NCBI GenBank assembly: GCA_022827245.1
Contig: JAJDTI010000098.1
Coordinates: 1 to 64,000, forward strand
From: Pseudomonadales bacterium
Lineage (GTDB): Bacteria > Pseudomonadota > Gammaproteobacteria > Pseudomonadales > Azotimanducaceae
Length of the DNA: 64,000 bases
Direction of reading: 5' to 3'
Below the pieces are notes generated by a model. It ran no database searches, was not told where the DNA came from, and saw only the letters and a list, made by a program, of their open reading frames with translations. Positions 30,006 through 39,606 of the stretch are shown one piece after another; the stretch's first letter is position 1; every line of letters starts with the position of its first letter. The position numbers and the translations under genes were made by a program.

Positions 30006-30833
30006 TCAGACCTCGACGCCGTCGAAGCAGCCCAGGATGCGGTCCATCCGCTCGCGGATGCCGTCCGCCAGGCTCGCATGGGTGAAGATGAACGGCTTAT
30101 CCTTGCGGATGCCGTCGAGGACCTGCTCCCCGACGACGTCAGGGTGCAGCCCCTCGGTGGCGAAGCGCGTCTCGACCTCCGCGCGCTCCGTGTCGCCGAA
30201 CATGCCGGTGGAACGTTTCGGCAGCGCGGCCGGCCGGTTGCGGTCCGAGCGCAGGATGCGCGTGTCGATCATGCCGGGGCACAGGGCGGAGACGCCGATG
30301 TCGAAGGGTGCCAAGTCCTCCCGCGCGGCTTCGGAGACGGCGACGACGGCGTACTTCGAGGCGGCGTAGATGGCCATGCGCGGGCCGGTCCGGAGGCCCA
30401 GGATCGACGCGGTGTTGACCACGTGCCCGCCCCGGCCGCCGGCCTTGATGAGCGGCACGTACGCCCGCATGCCGTTGACGACCCCGTGCAGGTTGACGGC
30501 CAGCACCCAGTCCCAGTCGTCGTCGGACGTCTCGTCGATGGCGCCGCCCGCCGCGACGCCCGCGTTGTTGCAGAGGATGTCCACGCGGCCGTAATGGTCG
30601 CGGACCGCCTCCGCCACGTCGGGTACCTGGGCGCGGTCGCTCACGTCGCAGACGAAGGGCTGCACGTCCACGTTGGCGGTCCCGAACTGCGCCCGCGCGT
30701 CGGTGAGCGCCTGCTCCTCGATGTCGAGCATGGCGACGTGGACTCCCGCACCGGTCAGCGCGCGCACGATCCCGAGCCCGATGCCGGACGCGGCCCCCGT
30801 GACCACCGCAACCCGGTTCTGTACGTCCTGCAT
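30006..30833 (-). CDS. SDR family oxidoreductase
   Basis: AVVTGAASGIGLGIVRAL; LCNNAGVA; IYAASKYAV. Confidence 0.9.
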   Translation of the reverse strand: MQDVQNRVAVVTGAASGIGLGIVRALTGAGVHVAMLDIEEQALTDARAQFGTANVDVQPFVCDVSDRAQVPDVAEAVRDHYGRVDILCNNAGVAAGGAIDETSDDDWDWVLAVNLHGVVNGMRAYVPLIKAGGRGGHVVNTASILGLRTGPRMAIYAASKYAVVAVSEAAREDLAPFDIGVSALCPGMIDTRILRSDRNRPAALPKRSTGMFGDTERAEVETRFATEGLHPDVVGEQVLDGIRKDKPFIFTHASLADGIRERMDRILGCFDGVEV

Positions 30834-30967
30834 GCCGTCGCTCCTCGTGTGTCCGTGACCGCGGAGCCGGTCATGGTGCCGGAAAAGGACCGACGGCGGT
30901 ATGGCAGGCGGGTGCGGCCGCGCTCGTGAGAGACTTCGATTCCGGATTGCCGACCAGGAAAAGTCCC

Positions 30968-31747
30968 ATGCCCTACGTCACCTACGAGAAACGCGGCCAC
31001 CTCGCGATCATCACGCTGAATCGTCCCGAGCGCATGAATGCCCTGGGACGCGAGCTTTCGGCGGACCTGCGGGAAGCCGAGGCGGAGTTCGCCGGCGACG
31101 ATGACGTGTGGGTGGGCATCTACACCGGGGCCGGCGACCGGGCGTTCTGCGCCGGCCTGGACCTCAAGGAGGCGGCGGCGCAGGGCGGCGGGGCGACCGG
31201 CGGCGGCTCGTCGGCCAGTCCGATCTCCCGCTTCGAGCGGATCGCCCCGGACCACGGCAAAGTGACCATCGCCGCCATCAACGGCGCGGCCTACGGCGGC
31301 GGACTCGAGATGGCGCTGACGTGCGACATGCGCATCTGTGCCGAGAACGCGCGCATGGCCCTCGCCGAAGTGAAGGTGGGGCTCTGCCCGCCGGGCGGGT
31401 CGTTCAACCTGCCGCGTCTCGTGGGCCTCTCGAACGCCATGTGGCTGCTGCTCTCCGGAGAGCCGGTGGATGCGGAAGAGGCCCTCCGGATGGGCCTGGT
31501 GACGCGTGTCGCGGGCTCCGCGGAGCTCCTCGACACGGCCGTGGAGATGGGCGAGACGATCGCGGCCAACGCGCCGCTCGCCGTGCGCGCCACGCGCAAG
31601 CTCGCCCACCTCGGTATCGAGATGCCCCGCGACTACGCCCGGCGCATGGGCGCGATGCTGATCGAGTCGGTGTGGTCTTCCGAGGATGCCGTGGAAGGCG
31701 CGCGGGCGTTCGCCGAGCGGCGCCCGCCGGACTGGAGGATGCGCTGA
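30968..31747 (+). CDS. Enoyl-CoA hydratase/isomerase family protein
   Basis: HLAIITLNRPERMNALG; AFCAGLDLKE; AAINGAAYGGGLEMALTCDMRI. Confidence 0.92.
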   Translation: MPYVTYEKRGHLAIITLNRPERMNALGRELSADLREAEAEFAGDDDVWVGIYTGAGDRAFCAGLDLKEAAAQGGGATGGGSSASPISRFERIAPDHGKVTIAAINGAAYGGGLEMALTCDMRICAENARMALAEVKVGLCPPGGSFNLPRLVGLSNAMWLLLSGEPVDAEEALRMGLVTRVAGSAELLDTAVEMGETIAANAPLAVRATRKLAHLGIEMPRDYARRMGAMLIESVWSSEDAVEGARAFAERRPPDWRMR

Positions 31748-31769
31748 CCGAACGGCCGGCCATGGGGCG

Positions 31770-32987
31770 CTACATGAGAGGGTGGTCCCCGCCGTCTCCG
31801 AGCAGCAGGCCGCCGGCGTCCTCGAGCATCTTCGTCTGTCCCAGGATGTGCTGGCAGGCCGTCTGGATGTCGCGGAGGTTGCGGTCGAGGAGGCTCCTGC
31901 GCGTGTAGATGGCGTTGCCGCCGACCGTGTCGTAGAGCAGCCCCACCACGCGGCGGGCGGTCTGGAAGGCGTTCGTGCGGGACAGCCAGGCGTCGGCGCG
32001 CTCGTCGTCGGTCGGCGTCTCCCCCCGCTCGAGCCGCTCCCAGAGCCGGCCGAGGGAGTCGAACACGTAGCTGCGCGCGGCGTTCAGCGACAGGTGCGCC
32101 TCGGCGACGGCGGCGCGTATGCGCGGGACGTCCCGGTAGGCACGGCCGCTGCTCCGTTCCTCGCCTTCGGAGAACGTCCGGCGACAGACGTCGACGGTCT
32201 CCTGCGCGATGCCGAGGGGCACGCCGACGGTCTTGCGGAGGAAGTGGTCGGGCCGCGCCCAGATGGGACCCTCCCGGCGGGGCGGATCGAGCAGGCTGAA
32301 GGAGCGCTCTTCCGGCACGAAGACGTCCTCGCAGCGATAGTCGTTGCTCCCGGTACCCCGCAGGCCCGTCGTGTACCACGTGTCCAGGATCTCGTAGTCG
32401 TCCGGGCGGCCGTAGAGGATGCGCCACGGCGCGCGGCCGTTCGCGTCGCGCACGACCTCGCCGTCCTTCTCCAGGACCGTGCAGCCGGCCACCAGCCAGT
32501 CGCAGTGACCGCAGCCGCTGCCGAACATCCATCGCCCGCTCATCCGGTAGCCGCCGTCGACGCGCCGGGCGGTGCCCGCCGGATGCACCCACCCGGAGGT
32601 CGCCATGTCGAGGTGCGGGTACATCTCCCGGGCGACGGCGTCGTCGAGGTACCCCGAGTAGATGCCGGAGTCCGCCCAGATGAAGGCGCACCACCCGACC
32701 GAGGCATCCGCCCGTGAGAGCGTCTCGATCACCTCCACCTGCTCGATGGCCGTCATCTCCGGCCCACCCCAGATCTTCGGCATGTTCATCCGCATGATCC
32801 CGGCGTCCCGGATGTCGGCGACGATGTCGGCGGGGAGGTTGCGCAGTTCGTCGTAGCGCGCGGCGAGGTCGCGCTTGCGGATGCGTTCGGCGAGCGCGCC
32901 GGCGTTGGCGAGGATCTCGGCGCCCGTCAGGGGGCGGCCGGCCTGCGGCCGCGGGGCAGCGGCGGACCCTGGTGCGTGGGCGCTCAT
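31770..32987 (-). CDS. Acyl-CoA dehydrogenase family / flavin-dependent monooxygenase-like protein
   Basis: LPADIVADIRDAGIMRMNMPKIWGGPEMTAIEQVEVIETLSRADASVGWC; DTWYTTGLRGTGSNDY; QHILGQTKMLEDAGGLLLG. Confidence 0.85.
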   Translation of the reverse strand: MSAHAPGSAAAPRPQAGRPLTGAEILANAGALAERIRKRDLAARYDELRNLPADIVADIRDAGIMRMNMPKIWGGPEMTAIEQVEVIETLSRADASVGWCAFIWADSGIYSGYLDDAVAREMYPHLDMATSGWVHPAGTARRVDGGYRMSGRWMFGSGCGHCDWLVAGCTVLEKDGEVVRDANGRAPWRILYGRPDDYEILDTWYTTGLRGTGSNDYRCEDVFVPEERSFSLLDPPRREGPIWARPDHFLRKTVGVPLGIAQETVDVCRRTFSEGEERSSGRAYRDVPRIRAAVAEAHLSLNAARSYVFDSLGRLWERLERGETPTDDERADAWLSRTNAFQTARRVVGLLYDTVGGNAIYTRRSLLDRNLRDIQTACQHILGQTKMLEDAGGLLLGDGGDHPLM

Positions 32988-34501
32988 CGCAGGAACATCC
33001 GGTACGCCGGGTTGTCGGTCTCCTCCCGGTAGCCGTAGCCCACCTCGTCGAGGAACGACAGGAACCCGGGCCGCTCCGCCGGCGGTACCTGCAGGCCCAT
33101 CAGCACGCGCCCGTAGGCGGAACCGTGGTTGCGGTAATGGAACATGCTGATGTTCCAGGGCTTGCGGCCCATGTGGCCCAGGAAGTGCGTCCGGGCTCCG
33201 GGGCGTTCGGGGAAGTCGAAGCGGTAGAGGACCTCGTGCGAAGCGCGGGGCGCGCGCCCTCCGACCATGTGGCGCACGTGGAGCTTGGCCATCTCGTCGT
33301 CCGACAGGTCGAGCGCGGGATAGCCGTCGCGCGCCAGCGCGGCGAGGAGTTCATGCCGGTCGCCCCGGGTCTCGCCGACGGTGATGCCGACGAAGATGTG
33401 CGCCTCGTCGTCGTCGGCGTAGCGGTAGTTGAACTCGGTGATCGCCCGGCGCCCGAGGATCTCGCAGAAGCGCAGCAGGCTGCCGGGGCGCTCGGGGATG
33501 GTGACGGCCAGCAGCGTCTCGCGGTGTTCCCCGAGTTCGGCCCGCTCGGCGATGTGCCGCAGCCGGTCGAAGTTCACGTTGGCGCCGCTGACGATGGCGG
33601 CGAACCGACCGCCGGTATCGCCTTCCCGCTCCAGGTAGCGCTTGAGGCCAGCCACGCCGAGGGCGCCGGCGGGTTCCGCGATCGACCGCGTGTCCTCGAA
33701 GATGTCCTTGATCGCCGCGCAGATCTCGTCGTCCGTGACGAGCATCACTTCGTCGACGCAACGTTGCGCGATGCGGAAAGGCTCGGCGCCGATCTGCCGG
33801 ACCGCCACGCCGTCCGCGAAGGTCCCGACGCGGTCGAGGACGACCCGTTCGCCCGCGGCCAGGGCCGCGTGCAGGGTCGGAGCCTCCTCGGGCTCGACGC
33901 CGACGATGCGGGTTTCGGGCCACAGCGCCTTGATGTATGCGGAGACTCCCGCGATCAGTCCGCCGCCGCCGACCTCGACGAACACCGCGTCGAGCGGCGC
34001 GCCCTGCTGGCCCACGATCTCCATCGCGATCGTACCCTGGCCCGCGATCACGTCGGGGTCGTCGAAGGGCGGCACCAGCGTCAGGCCGCGCTCGGCGGCG
34101 AGGGTCTCGGCGTGTTCGCGGGCGCTCTCGTACGAGTCGCCCGCGAGCAGGACTTCCGCGCCCAGGCGCTCGACGGCCTCGATCTTGATGCGGGGGGCCG
34201 TCTCCGGCATCACGACGAGGGCGGGGATGCCGAGTTCGCGGGCGGCCAGCGCCACGCCCTGGGCATGGTTGCCGGCGGAGGCCGCGATGACGCCCCGGCG
34301 CCGCGCCTCGTCGTCGAGGGAGGCGAGCTTGTTGTACGCGCCGCGCAGCTTGAACGTGAAGATCGGCTGCAGGTCCTCGCGTTTCAGCCACACGGCGTTC
34401 CCGAGGCGGGCGGAGAGCTTCGGGGCATGTTCGAGCGGCGTCTCGCGGGCGACGTCGTAGACGCGCGCCTTCAGGATCTTCGTGACGTAGTCGCGGGACA
34501 T
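32984..34501 (-). CDS. ilvA: Threonine ammonia-lyase, biosynthetic
   Basis: WLKREDLQPIFTFKLRGAYNKL; IAASAGNHAQGVA; VEVGGGGLIAGV; C-terminal ACT-like regulatory domains. Confidence 0.92.
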   Translation of the reverse strand: MSRDYVTKILKARVYDVARETPLEHAPKLSARLGNAVWLKREDLQPIFTFKLRGAYNKLASLDDEARRRGVIAASAGNHAQGVALAARELGIPALVVMPETAPRIKIEAVERLGAEVLLAGDSYESAREHAETLAAERGLTLVPPFDDPDVIAGQGTIAMEIVGQQGAPLDAVFVEVGGGGLIAGVSAYIKALWPETRIVGVEPEEAPTLHAALAAGERVVLDRVGTFADGVAVRQIGAEPFRIAQRCVDEVMLVTDDEICAAIKDIFEDTRSIAEPAGALGVAGLKRYLEREGDTGGRFAAIVSGANVNFDRLRHIAERAELGEHRETLLAVTIPERPGSLLRFCEILGRRAITEFNYRYADDDEAHIFVGITVGETRGDRHELLAALARDGYPALDLSDDEMAKLHVRHMVGGRAPRASHEVLYRFDFPERPGARTHFLGHMGRKPWNISMFHYRNHGSAYGRVLMGLQVPPAERPGFLSFLDEVGYGYREETDNPAYRMFLR

Positions 34502-34607
34502 GGCAGGGACTCGGCGGCGGGCCGGGGGGCGCGCAATGATAGCGGGCCGGCCGCGCGGGCGGGATGCGTGCGCCGGCGGCCGTCCGGAGGACAGCCGCCG
34601 GGGTCGG

Positions 34608-35012
34608 TCAGAACCAGATCCCGTACAGCAGCGCGAGCACGGTCACCACGTACAGCAGCCAGGTGAGGAGGTTCCCCGCGGCCCGCGTCGGCGGCACGCC
34701 GTCGGTGATCTGCTGGATGCCGTGGGCCTGCAGGATGCGGGCGACGAACAGGCCGCCGCCGACGGTGTGCAGGAACCAGTGCGGGAACTGCAGCAGCGCC
34801 AGGAGCCCCAAGCCGATCAGGAGTCCGGGGACGTACTCGATGTTGTTGCCGTGTGCGCGGATGGCGCGCTCGAGCTTGGGGTCGTCGCCGGTGCCGAACC
34901 CGACCCCGGCCTTGACGCGTATCCGGGACACGTTGATCCCGAGGAACAGCATGAGGCCGAGGTTGAGTGCCGTCCACAGGACGACGGGATAGAGAGCGCC
35001 TTCGTTCATCAT
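34608..35012 (-). CDS. MAPEG family membrane protein
   Basis: NVSRIRVKAGVGFGTGDDPKLERAIRAHGNNIEYVPGLLIGLGLLAL; SD aaaggag and TATGAT -10-like upstream. Confidence 0.88.
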   Translation of the reverse strand: MMNEGALYPVVLWTALNLGLMLFLGINVSRIRVKAGVGFGTGDDPKLERAIRAHGNNIEYVPGLLIGLGLLALLQFPHWFLHTVGGGLFVARILQAHGIQQITDGVPPTRAAGNLLTWLLYVVTVLALLYGIWF

Positions 35013-35064
35013 GTCCTGGTCTCCTTTACGAGATGGGGTGGGTCGAATCGCTGGAAACTGGTGA

Positions 35065-36468
35065 TCATAGGGGCGGCCGGCGGTGCGCCCATGGCCGGGC
35101 CCGCTCGAAGGTGGCCGCCGCGCGCAGGACATCCGCGTCCGCGCCGCGTCGGCCGACGATCTGCAGCCCGACCGGGAGGCCGTCCGGCGTGAACCCGCAG
35201 GGCACGCTCGCGGCGGGCTGTCCGCTCATGTTGAACGGATAGGAGAACTCGGCCCAGCGGATCCAGTCCCAGGGGTGTTCCGGCCAGTGGGCGGGCTCGA
35301 TGCGTTCGGGCGGGAACGCGGCCACCGAAACCGCGGGGGTGAGGAGCACGTCCCACTCCGCCATGAAGCGGTGCATCCGCTCCACGTAGGCGAGCTTGCG
35401 CCCCCGCATGGCGAGGTACGCGTCCGCCGAATGTCCCATCCCGTCGCGGATACAGGCGACGAGCCCGGGGTCCATGCGGTCCTCCCACTCCTCGAGCAGC
35501 GATGCCAGGGGCGCCTCGTGCACCGCCCAGAAGAACCGCCCGATCTCGGGCCCCTCCGTGCCCCACTCGGGGACGACCTCGTCGACCCGGCAACCGAACG
35601 ACTCGAAGGCGGACACGGCGGCCCGCACCGGCTCGGCGACTTCCGGGTCCACCCGCGCGTGTCCTAGGTCCGGGCTGTACGCGATGCGAAGGCCTTCGAC
35701 GTCAGCTTCCAGACCCGCCAGGTAGTCGGTGCCGGGCCCGGTCAGGCTCGTGTGATCGAACGGATGCGCCCCGGCGGTGGCGTTCAGGAACAGCGCGGCG
35801 TCCGCCACCGTCCGCGTGATCGGTCCGATGTGGGAGACGTTGTCGTTGTTGCGCACGGGCACGTGCGGGATCACGCCCCACGTCGGCTTCAGCCCGAACA
35901 CGCCGCAGAAGTGCGACGGCATGCGGATGGAGCCGGCCCCGTCGGAGCCCTGGTGCAGCGGTCCGAAACCCGCGGCCGCCGCGGCCGCGGCGCCGCTGGA
36001 AGACCCACCGGCGTTCAGTGCGTGCTGCCAGGGGTTGTGCGTGATGCCGGTCAGCGGGCTGCGGCTGATGCCCGTCCAGCCGAACTCCGGTGTGGTGGTC
36101 TTGCCGAGGATGACGGCACCGGCGGCCTTCAGCCGGGCGGTGACCGGCGCGTCGGCGTCTGCGACCTGTCCCGCCTGCGTGCGTGAACCCAGGGCCAGGG
36201 GACATCCCGCGAGCTGGTGCAGGTCCTTGATCGTGACGGGTACGCCGTGGAGCGGCCCGAGGTCGTCGCCGCGGGTCAGGGCGCTTTCCGCCGCCTGCGC
36301 CATGTCGAGCGCCAGCTCCGGAGCAAGGTGCGCGAAGGCGTTGACGCGGCCGTCGTAGCGCTCGATTCGCTCCAGCACTGCCTGGACCGCCTCCACGGGG
36401 GAGATGTCCCGGGCGCGGATGCGCGCGGCCAGATCGAGGGCCGACGCGAAACAGGGGTCGTCCGTCAT
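35065..36468 (-). CDS. Amidase
   Basis: GPLHGVPVTIKDL; NAGGSSSGAAAAAAAGFGPLHQGSDGAGSIRMPSHFCGVFGLKPT. Confidence 0.9.
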   Translation of the reverse strand: MTDDPCFASALDLAARIRARDISPVEAVQAVLERIERYDGRVNAFAHLAPELALDMAQAAESALTRGDDLGPLHGVPVTIKDLHQLAGCPLALGSRTQAGQVADADAPVTARLKAAGAVILGKTTTPEFGWTGISRSPLTGITHNPWQHALNAGGSSSGAAAAAAAGFGPLHQGSDGAGSIRMPSHFCGVFGLKPTWGVIPHVPVRNNDNVSHIGPITRTVADAALFLNATAGAHPFDHTSLTGPGTDYLAGLEADVEGLRIAYSPDLGHARVDPEVAEPVRAAVSAFESFGCRVDEVVPEWGTEGPEIGRFFWAVHEAPLASLLEEWEDRMDPGLVACIRDGMGHSADAYLAMRGRKLAYVERMHRFMAEWDVLLTPAVSVAAFPPERIEPAHWPEHPWDWIRWAEFSYPFNMSGQPAASVPCGFTPDGLPVGLQIVGRRGADADVLRAAATFERARPWAHRRPPL

Positions 36469-36505
36469 CGGACCAGGCCGGGAGGCGGAGCGCCGGGATA
36501 CACCG

Positions 36506-36742
36506 TCAACGGTCGAGGCCGGCGATCTCGCGCTCGAGCTGGTTCTTCGGGTCCGTGACGATGGCCTCGAGCGCGCGTACCCGCTCCTCGAGGCTACCGT
36601 TGCCCTCGAGGGCAGCAAGGCGGGCTTCGAGATCGTCCACCCGCGCCCCGCCGGATGTGGACCGGGACTTCGCGTAGATGCGATAGCCCTCGAGCAGGCA
36701 GCCGCATACCACGGCGATGGCGACGAAGGTCCAGAATCCCAT
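36506..36742 (-). CDS. Small single-TM coiled-coil protein (PspB-like architecture)
   Basis: MGFWTFVAIAVVCGCLLEGYRIYAKSRSTSGGARVDDLEARLAALEGNGSLEERVRALEAIVTDPKNQLEREIAGLDR. Confidence 0.65.
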   Translation of the reverse strand: MGFWTFVAIAVVCGCLLEGYRIYAKSRSTSGGARVDDLEARLAALEGNGSLEERVRALEAIVTDPKNQLEREIAGLDR

Positions 36743-36877
36743 GTGCGCTCTCCGAGTCCTCGTCATCCGATCATAGTGCAAGCGGCGGGCAGGACGCACC
36801 GCGACGAGACGGTTGTTCGTGCAACTGAGCGTTGTGACGCCGCGCGCGCACCGGCCATGGGGCGCTATAGTCGGGCC

Positions 36878-37861
36878 ATGACTACGGAACCCGACCCGGT
36901 CGCGTCCTACCTCGCGACCCTGGAGCACCTGAAGTCGCGCAAGCGCTGGTCGACCAGCCTGCCGACGGTGCGCTACGCCGCGCTGGCGCTCGGCCCGGGC
37001 GGGCCAGATGTGGACCTCGACCGCCTCGAGCGTGCCACGGACACGTTGCGCACGGGCGCTGGCTGGACCAGCCCGCTGCGTTCCGAGGTCCGCCACGTCA
37101 TCGCCGCGATGATCGTACGCGAGGGACTGGACCCGGAAACGGTCCGTGACCGCGTCCTCGAGACGCGGGCCGCGTTCAAGGGCCACGGCATCCCGCGGGG
37201 CATGCCGGGGTCGGCGTTCGCCGCACTCGTGCTCGCGATGCGCGCGGACGGAGGCCCGGTCCCGGACCGGCAGCTCGAGCGGCTCGCGCGCATCTATCGG
37301 CACTGGCGGTCCGCGCACTTCTGGCTGACGGGGGCGGACGACCTGCCGGCGGCGGCCGTGCATGCCGCTGGCGACCGCGAGGTGGACATGCTCGCCGCGG
37401 ACGTGGAGCGCGCCTATGCCCGGCTGGTCGAGGCCGGCTTTCGCCGCGGCGGCCCGCTGCAGTTGGTGTCGCACCTGGTGGCGGTGGACAGCCGGGGCGT
37501 GGAGACGGCGGTGGAGCGGTTCCGGCGCATCGCGGAGCGCATGGAACGGTCGGACCGGAAGGTTCGAGCGGGCCGCTACGACGAGGTGGCGCTGCTCGCG
37601 CTGACCGAAGAGGACCCCGCGACGCTGGTCGAGCGCGTGCTGGAGCACCGGGAGCGACTGCGCGCGGCCAAGCCGCGGCCGGGGAAGGACCTCGCGTTCT
37701 CCCTCGCGGCGGGCATCGCCCTGGCGGCAGACGAGGCCCACGCGGCCGAGCGGGGCGCCGGAGACCTCGCCGCGCTGCACTCCCTGCAGGCGATCCTCAA
37801 CGCGCGCCATGCCGCGGTGGCGACCACCGCTGGCGCGGGCGCCGCCGTGGGCCATTCCTGA
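36878..37861 (+). CDS. DUF4003-like protein
   Basis: LEHLKSRKRWSTSLPTVRYAALAL; RSEVRHVIAAMIVREGLDPE; HGIPRGMPGSAFAALVL. Confidence 0.65.
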   Translation: MTTEPDPVASYLATLEHLKSRKRWSTSLPTVRYAALALGPGGPDVDLDRLERATDTLRTGAGWTSPLRSEVRHVIAAMIVREGLDPETVRDRVLETRAAFKGHGIPRGMPGSAFAALVLAMRADGGPVPDRQLERLARIYRHWRSAHFWLTGADDLPAAAVHAAGDREVDMLAADVERAYARLVEAGFRRGGPLQLVSHLVAVDSRGVETAVERFRRIAERMERSDRKVRAGRYDEVALLALTEEDPATLVERVLEHRERLRAAKPRPGKDLAFSLAAGIALAADEAHAAERGAGDLAALHSLQAILNARHAAVATTAGAGAAVGHS

Positions 37862-37877
37862 TACGACGCCCGGGGCG

Positions 37878-38216
37878 CTATTCCGGCATGAGCTCAGGGG
37901 CGATGGGCGCCCGCCGGCCGTACTCCCCGGGAGGATAGTGCTCCGCCAGGTAGCCGAGGATGCGGTCCTCCACTTCCGGAGGCAGTGCCCACAGGTTCTG
38001 CGTCTCCTGCATCCAGCGGATCATCGCGAGCCAGGTCGCGCGGTCCGCGCGCTGGTGCGTGACCAGCCCGAAGGAGTGGCAGGTCCCGCAGTGGGCGCGC
38101 ACGTCCTGCCAGCCCGGTTGCATGACCAGGCCGGTGCCGGCGTCGATCTCCGCCCCGGCGGCGGCGAGGGATAGCGTCAAGGCCGCTGCCGCGGCGCGAG
38201 CCTGGCGGTGCTTCAT
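37878..38216 (-). CDS. Small periplasmic c-type cytochrome (SorB-like partner)
   Basis: Signal peptide plus AHCGTCHSFGL heme motif; overlaps the start region of the sulfite-oxidase gene (ATGA). Confidence 0.75.
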   Translation of the reverse strand: MKHRQARAAAAALTLSLAAAGAEIDAGTGLVMQPGWQDVRAHCGTCHSFGLVTHQRADRATWLAMIRWMQETQNLWALPPEVEDRILGYLAEHYPPGEYGRRAPIAPELMPE

Positions 38217-39562
38217 GCGACGCGGACCGCGATCCGGTGGCAGGCGTTGTTCAGGTATCCGCGCGGGTTCCATGCCGGCAGCAGGGCGGGCTGCGAGCGG
38301 CCCACTGCGTCCACCGCCCGCGCCCAGACCTCGTAGTAACCCGGCCGCGGGAAGTCGATGGAGGTGGACCAGTGCTGCCACGCCAAACGGTTGGCCGGTT
38401 CGGTCAGCGCGGCGCGTTGCCAGGTGGTTCCGAAGTCGATGGACGTGTGGAGCTCGCGGACCGCAAGGTCGCCCGCCCAGGCGTGGCCACGGACCGTCGC
38501 CGGGGCGCCGAAGGGTAGGCGGACGCCTGACTCGGGGAAGGTGATGAGGGACTTCACCGGCATCGACTCGATGATGCACATGTCCGCGTCGGCCACCTCG
38601 GCGCCGGGTACCACGGGGTCGCAGGGAACGCGGTAGGACTGGCCGCCCATCTTCTCGCCGTCGTGGACGCGGTCGCGCACGAGGATGCGGGTCAGCCACT
38701 TGCCCCCGACGGAGCCGGGCCAGCCCCCCGCGACCATGCGTACGGGGTACCCGTGCAGCGGGGGGAGCGGCGCCCCGTTCATGTCCCAGGCGATGAGCGA
38801 CTCTTCCTCCAGGGCCTTGGGCAGCGGAACGCCCCGCGAGATGGCCTGTTTCGTCGGGTCCCCGGAGATGTGCGCGTCCGCGGCTTCCCAGGCCACGTAG
38901 ACGGCGTTCTCGCCGATGCCGCAGTCCGCGAGGACATCCCGCAGCCGCACGCCGGTCCAGGTGGGACAGCCGACGGCGCCCGTCGTCCACTGGTTGCCCC
39001 GGGCCGGTGGGTGGAACTCCGAGCGTCCGTTGCCGCCGCATTCGAGTTGCAGTTGCAGGGTGTGGTGCGGGAAACGCCGCTGGATCTCGCCCAGGGTGAA
39101 GCGCGCCGGACGCAGGCAAGCCTCGCCGGCCACTTCGACGGTCCACTCCCCGGGGTCGATGTCCGCAGTGTTGGGGGGAGTCCCGTTGTTGCGGACGAAC
39201 AGGCGCTCCGCCGGCGTGACCGCGTCGTCCAGCAGGTGCGCCGGGGTCTCGGCGTTGAGGGGCCGGTCGTTCAGGACCCGCAGGCCGTCCTTGCCCGGGA
39301 TCGAAAAGGGTTCGGTCGTCTGGGCGAACGCCGCGGGGATCAGCCCGGCGGGCATGCGCTCGGCGAACGGGATCGCGCCGCCGAGGGCCGCGGACATGGC
39401 GGCCAGTCCGGAGCCGCGCAGGAAGCCGCGGCGCGTCAGGGGACTGCTCTCGCGACCCCAGACCCGGCGGTCCGCCGCGAGGGGGTCCGCGTCGTAGAGC
39501 GCGTGCAAGCCCCTCTCGATCCTCACGCTCACCTCCGTCGCCGCCCTTCCCAACGCGGACAT
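38213..39562 (-). CDS. Sulfite oxidase-like molybdopterin oxidoreductase (SorA-like), Tat-exported
   Basis: Tat motif TRRGFLRGSGLAA; LQLECGGNGRSEF; LPPLHGYPVRMVAGGWPGSVGGKWL. Confidence 0.88.
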   Translation of the reverse strand: MSALGRAATEVSVRIERGLHALYDADPLAADRRVWGRESSPLTRRGFLRGSGLAAMSAALGGAIPFAERMPAGLIPAAFAQTTEPFSIPGKDGLRVLNDRPLNAETPAHLLDDAVTPAERLFVRNNGTPPNTADIDPGEWTVEVAGEACLRPARFTLGEIQRRFPHHTLQLQLECGGNGRSEFHPPARGNQWTTGAVGCPTWTGVRLRDVLADCGIGENAVYVAWEAADAHISGDPTKQAISRGVPLPKALEEESLIAWDMNGAPLPPLHGYPVRMVAGGWPGSVGGKWLTRILVRDRVHDGEKMGGQSYRVPCDPVVPGAEVADADMCIIESMPVKSLITFPESGVRLPFGAPATVRGHAWAGDLAVRELHTSIDFGTTWQRAALTEPANRLAWQHWSTSIDFPRPGYYEVWARAVDAVGRSQPALLPAWNPRGYLNNACHRIAVRVA

Positions 39563-39606
39563 TTTGGGCGAAGGTTTGCGCAGGCGCCAACGAACCGGAG
39601 ATCGAG

